Below, piece after piece: positions 61,677-64,000 of a stretch of DNA of 64,000 nt (positions are counted from its first letter, which is position 1; each line of letters opens with the position of its first letter). The stretch is from a virus: positions 104,583-168,582 of IMG/VR virus record IMGVR_UViG_3300028361_000013; one strand, 5' to 3'. Under the pieces are notes generated by a model. The model saw nothing but the letters and a program-made list of their open reading frames with translations. It was not told where the DNA came from and made no database searches. Position numbers and translations under genes: made by a program.

Positions 61677-61711
61677 AATAAAAACTATTTATTAAGACAA
61701 CACAAAAATAG

Positions 61712-61762
61712 ATGGAGCCTGAAGAAGACTACGATGACTATAACTGGTTTAACGAACAATGA
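61712..61762 (+). CDS. Possible 16-residue acidic peptide coupled to the kinase-like gene
   Basis: MEPEEDYDDYNWFNEQ; its TGA overlaps the next ATG as ATGA, typical of coupled genes. Confidence 0.4.
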   Translation: MEPEEDYDDYNWFNEQ

Positions 61763-62544
61763 ATATAAAAAAAATAATACAAGAAGAACTTAAAAAGGTT
61801 TTTGAAGCTGTTGTCTATAGTGACTACAAAGACTTTCCAGACTTTTTTGACCCACAGTTCAACCCACAGATGAGGAGCTATCCTACGACTGGGCAGCACA
61901 AATTTGGAACCATGGTGAAAGAAGATTCTTTGGAAGAGGGTTATCCTGAAATGTTTAAGATAGAGGAGTTTAAGACTCTTACAACGTTTGCAGAGAGAAT
62001 TAGATATTGTGAAGCATTTCTTCAAAGGATTTCTTCTGGTTCGTCAAGAATTGTATATAAAATTGATGATGAGAAAGTTTTAAAGCTTGCTAAGAACAAA
62101 AAAGGTATTGCTCAAAACCAGGTTGAGATTGACTTTGCAAAAGAAGGCTTAGATGATGTTTTGGCTACAATTTATGACTATGACCCAAATAGCTTGTGGA
62201 CCGAAATGGAATTGGCCCAAAAGCTTAAAGTGGCTGATTTTAAAAAAATTACTGGATTTGATTTTAGAGATTTTGCTGTAGCTATTCACAATTATGGAGA
62301 AGATGCGAATGGGATTGGTGACAGAAGTTCGTATAAGCAAGATATTGATAAAGCTGTTGTAGAAGAGATGTGGGAAGACGAGTTTGTGTATGGAATATTT
62401 CAGTACATAGGAAATTTTGGAATACCTGCAGGGGATTTAACAAGACTTAGCTCCTACGGTGTCGTTAAAGAGGGTGGAATAGAAAGGGTTGTGATTATTG
62501 ATTATGGTTTAAATTCTGAAGTTTACGGCTCTTATTATTCTTAA
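61759..62544 (+). CDS. Protein-kinase-like-fold protein
   Basis: 261 aa. SGSSRIVYKIDDEKVLKLAK (about residues 92-112) resembles a kinase glycine-loop plus ATP-binding Lys. NQVEIDFAKE could supply the C-helix Glu, and ERVVIIDYGLNSEVYGS near the C-terminus resembles the DFG region (IDYGL). A clear HRD-type catalytic loop is not visible, so it may be a pseudokinase or phosphotransferase-like protein. It is an isolated plus-strand gene between minus-strand operons and ends at a strong terminator. Confidence 0.68.
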   Translation: MNIKKIIQEELKKVFEAVVYSDYKDFPDFFDPQFNPQMRSYPTTGQHKFGTMVKEDSLEEGYPEMFKIEEFKTLTTFAERIRYCEAFLQRISSGSSRIVYKIDDEKVLKLAKNKKGIAQNQVEIDFAKEGLDDVLATIYDYDPNSLWTEMELAQKLKVADFKKITGFDFRDFAVAIHNYGEDANGIGDRSSYKQDIDKAVVEEMWEDEFVYGIFQYIGNFGIPAGDLTRLSSYGVVKEGGIERVVIIDYGLNSEVYGSYYS

Positions 62545-62548
62545 AATC

Positions 62549-62578
62549 GAAAAAGCCCCCATTGCTGGAGGCTTTTTC
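62549..62578 (+). terminator. Intrinsic terminator
   Basis: AAAAAGCCCCCATTGCTGGAGGCTTTTTC after the kinase-like gene. Confidence 0.78.
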
Positions 62579-62652
62579 TTTGAACCAATAAATAAAGATG
62601 TCAATTGCGAGACGCATAGATGACCATCCTTAGATACAGACGTTATATATCT

Positions 62653-62991
62653 TTAGTCCCAAATACCCTTGCTGCTGCTTGAGTTTGGAGACTTTTCAAT
62701 TTCTTCTTCATTTGCAAACTTAAACGCTTCATTTGTTCTATCGTAAACTTCTGTTCCAGCCTTAACGACTTTATCATAAGCTTTTGCAACGAATGAATTC
62801 ATTTGCTCGTTCATCTTTGTCATCTTCTCTCCAAGCAGCGCTCCAGTTCCTCTTTCGATTTCCTCGTGACACCATTGAGTAAAGACAGCTTTATTATCAA
62901 CTTCAAGAGTTGAGAACATTGCTTTTAATATTTCAATTTTTTCTTCTTGGCTTAGCGTTTCTGAGCCAGTTCCTGTGTTTGCTGTTTCCAT
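62653..62991 (-). CDS. Unknown protein, leaderless class B gene
   Basis: 112 aa (METANTGTGSETLSQEEKIE..), helical, Ser-rich tail (SPNSSSSKGIWD). Class B promoter 62996-63024 with 4 nt to the ATG. Confidence 0.77.
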   Translation of the reverse strand: METANTGTGSETLSQEEKIEILKAMFSTLEVDNKAVFTQWCHEEIERGTGALLGEKMTKMNEQMNSFVAKAYDKVVKAGTEVYDRTNEAFKFANEEEIEKSPNSSSSKGIWD

Positions 62992-62995
62992 ATTC

Positions 62996-63024
62996 TTTAT
63001 ACGATTATTATTATAAAATGTTCT
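62996..63024 (-). promoter_or_regulatory. Class B promoter
   Basis: Minus strand AGAACA (63024-63019), 17 nt ending TCG, TATAAA (63001-62996). Begins right after the stop of the 162-aa gene. Confidence 0.78.
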
Positions 63025-63026
63025 AT

Positions 63027-63515
63027 TTAATTTGTTCTAATATATTCGACATCATCTAAATCGCTATTTTTTAGATGTTTATTGTTTAAATAAACTTTGT
63101 TCATAACGATGCTTTGCTTGTCTTTGAAGTCTGGGTGTTGCATTAAATCGCTTGCAATAGCCCATCTTCTATCTGCCTCCTCTCTTGAGAGGTCAAGAAT
63201 AGATGTCATGAGCCATACAATGTGACCTTTTTCTTTAGGCTCATACTGATAAGCGTCTTTAAACGCTTCGCATCTTGTGCTCCAGGATTTGCTTTTTCTT
63301 TTTTCGTCTTCATTCTCTATAGTTTCGAAAATAGAATGTACTGTTTTTTCTAATATAGCCTTCTTTTCTCCTATAGATAGATTGAATCCAGATTCATAGA
63401 AGTTTATTCTGGCGAAAAGCTTTTCTGAGGCTTCGTTGAATATGAAACCTTGTTCTCCATCGTCAGATACGCTGCAGCTTATTTTAACTCCTTTTTCTAT
63501 TTCTTCATTTGTCAT
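63027..63515 (-). CDS. Unknown protein
   Basis: 162 aa from the ATG at 63515 (MTNEEIEKGVKISCSVSDDG..). Beta-rich N-terminus; helical C-terminal half (LDLSREEADRRWAIASDLMQ). Overlaps the membrane-protein gene by 11 nt. Confidence 0.75.
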   Translation of the reverse strand: MTNEEIEKGVKISCSVSDDGEQGFIFNEASEKLFARINFYESGFNLSIGEKKAILEKTVHSIFETIENEDEKRKSKSWSTRCEAFKDAYQYEPKEKGHIVWLMTSILDLSREEADRRWAIASDLMQHPDFKDKQSIVMNKVYLNNKHLKNSDLDDVEYIRTN

Positions 63516-63756
63516 CTGGAATGTTTTTGTAATTATTAAATGCGTAAACATATATCAATGATATAAGTGTTGACAAAGATATGATTAAAATCTCAAGTGA
63601 AAAAAATAATCTTAAATTAAATTCTAAAGAAATTGGTTTTCCTTCTGAAACATAATTTACAAGATTCATTACTACTTGAATTGCTATTAGAGTTAGTGTA
63701 AAAAGCACTACTCCAAATGTAAACATTTCTATAAAATCTCTTAACTTATTCTTCAT
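63505..63756 (-). CDS. Small membrane protein, two TM helices
   Basis: 83 aa; TM segments about 12-35 and 50-72 (LEILIISLSTLISLIYVYAF). Holin-like in size and topology, but with no other support. Confidence 0.75.
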   Translation of the reverse strand: MKNKLRDFIEMFTFGVVLFTLTLIAIQVVMNLVNYVSEGKPISLEFNLRLFFSLEILIISLSTLISLIYVYAFNNYKNIPDDK

Positions 63757-63782
63757 GTAAAAATATTAGTTAAACAATAAGC

Positions 63783-63983
63783 TTACTTGTCGCAGCTACA
63801 ATTTGTGCATTTACAGTCTGGGTTATTTTTTATAGCCTCCACTGCAATATTCATCTTAGAGAACATGTCCTTTAAAATAGTCGAAACACTATCAACAGCG
63901 TCATAATCATTAATTGACTCAGTTGTTTTTGTTACGATTCCTTCGGCAATATCTCGAATCTCTTTGTTAGTTACTTCCTTCAT
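63783..63983 (-). CDS. Small protein with Cys-rich tail
   Basis: 66 aa (MKEVTNKEIRDIAEGIVTKT..); the end NPDCKCTNCSCDK carries four Cys, a possible metal site. Its upstream region is cut by the window end. Confidence 0.75.
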   Translation of the reverse strand: MKEVTNKEIRDIAEGIVTKTTESINDYDAVDSVSTILKDMFSKMNIAVEAIKNNPDCKCTNCSCDK

Positions 63984-64000
63984 TTTGTTTTTTTTTTTTT

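Noticed and set aside
1-64000. Prophage or plasmid interpretation
   Set aside because: No integrase, attachment site, Rep or conjugation gene is visible; three promoter classes, homing endonucleases and tRNAs fit a large lytic phage better, though structural genes are absent from this window.

Overview
The window looks like part of the genome of a large double-stranded DNA phage that infects a Bacteroidetes (flavobacteria-type) host. The evidence: AT-rich, tightly packed small genes; three different homing-endonuclease-like genes; several tRNA genes; phage-type regulators (an ECF-like sigma factor, a RadA/RecA-like ATPase, two ParB-like proteins, a DUF932 protein); no visible Shine-Dalgarno sequences; and six promoters of the Bacteroidetes form TTTG-N19/20-TAnnTTTG. 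No virion structural gene or polymerase is recognisable here.

Layout. 1-5885: plus-strand genes, including a WYL-like protein and a GIY-YIG endonuclease. 5886-7400: a gene-free stretch with a tRNA-like element, a G-quadruplex motif, a 17-bp inverted repeat and probable small RNAs. 7.4-50.5 kb: about 85 minus-strand genes, mostly 45-200 codons and of unknown function; most transcription units hold one gene. 50.6-51.2 kb: two short plus-strand genes. 51.2-52.0 kb: gene-free, repeat-rich DNA. 52.0-54.1 kb: an operon of ten tiny overlapping genes. 54.2-55.0 kb: two plus-strand membrane/coiled-coil genes. 55.1-64 kb: mostly minus-strand operons plus one kinase-like plus-strand gene.

Regulation. 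I see three promoter types. Class A: TTGTAACTTTTTRAA, about 8 nt, then CGTTATAC; 74 copies (71 minus, 3 plus), typically one per gene, usually touching or overlapping the stop codon of the gene upstream. Class B: AGAACA-N16/17-TATAAT-like, usually with CG before TATA; 10 copies, in front of tRNAs, small RNAs, the proline-rich gene, WYL and others. It resembles ECF sigma promoters, and the phage encodes an ECF-like sigma factor from a class A promoter, which suggests an early-to-later switch. Host-type: 6 copies. In many units the ATG lies 4-6 nt after the -10 box, so those messages would be leaderless. In class A units with a longer leader, the leader usually contains AACCAA followed by A/T-rich sequence.

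Oddities. One 109-codon gene carries an in-frame amber codon, and a tRNA that may have a CUA anticodon lies elsewhere in the window. Two genes are split by one extra A in a homopolymer. Several tRNAs have aberrant loops. A histone-H1-like gene (55 aa) has a perfect host promoter. A 70-aa protein ends in the sliding-clamp motif QLSLF. A family of small proteins shares a C-terminal (K/D)(H/Y)C tail. All functional statements are read from the sequence by eye; no database search was run.
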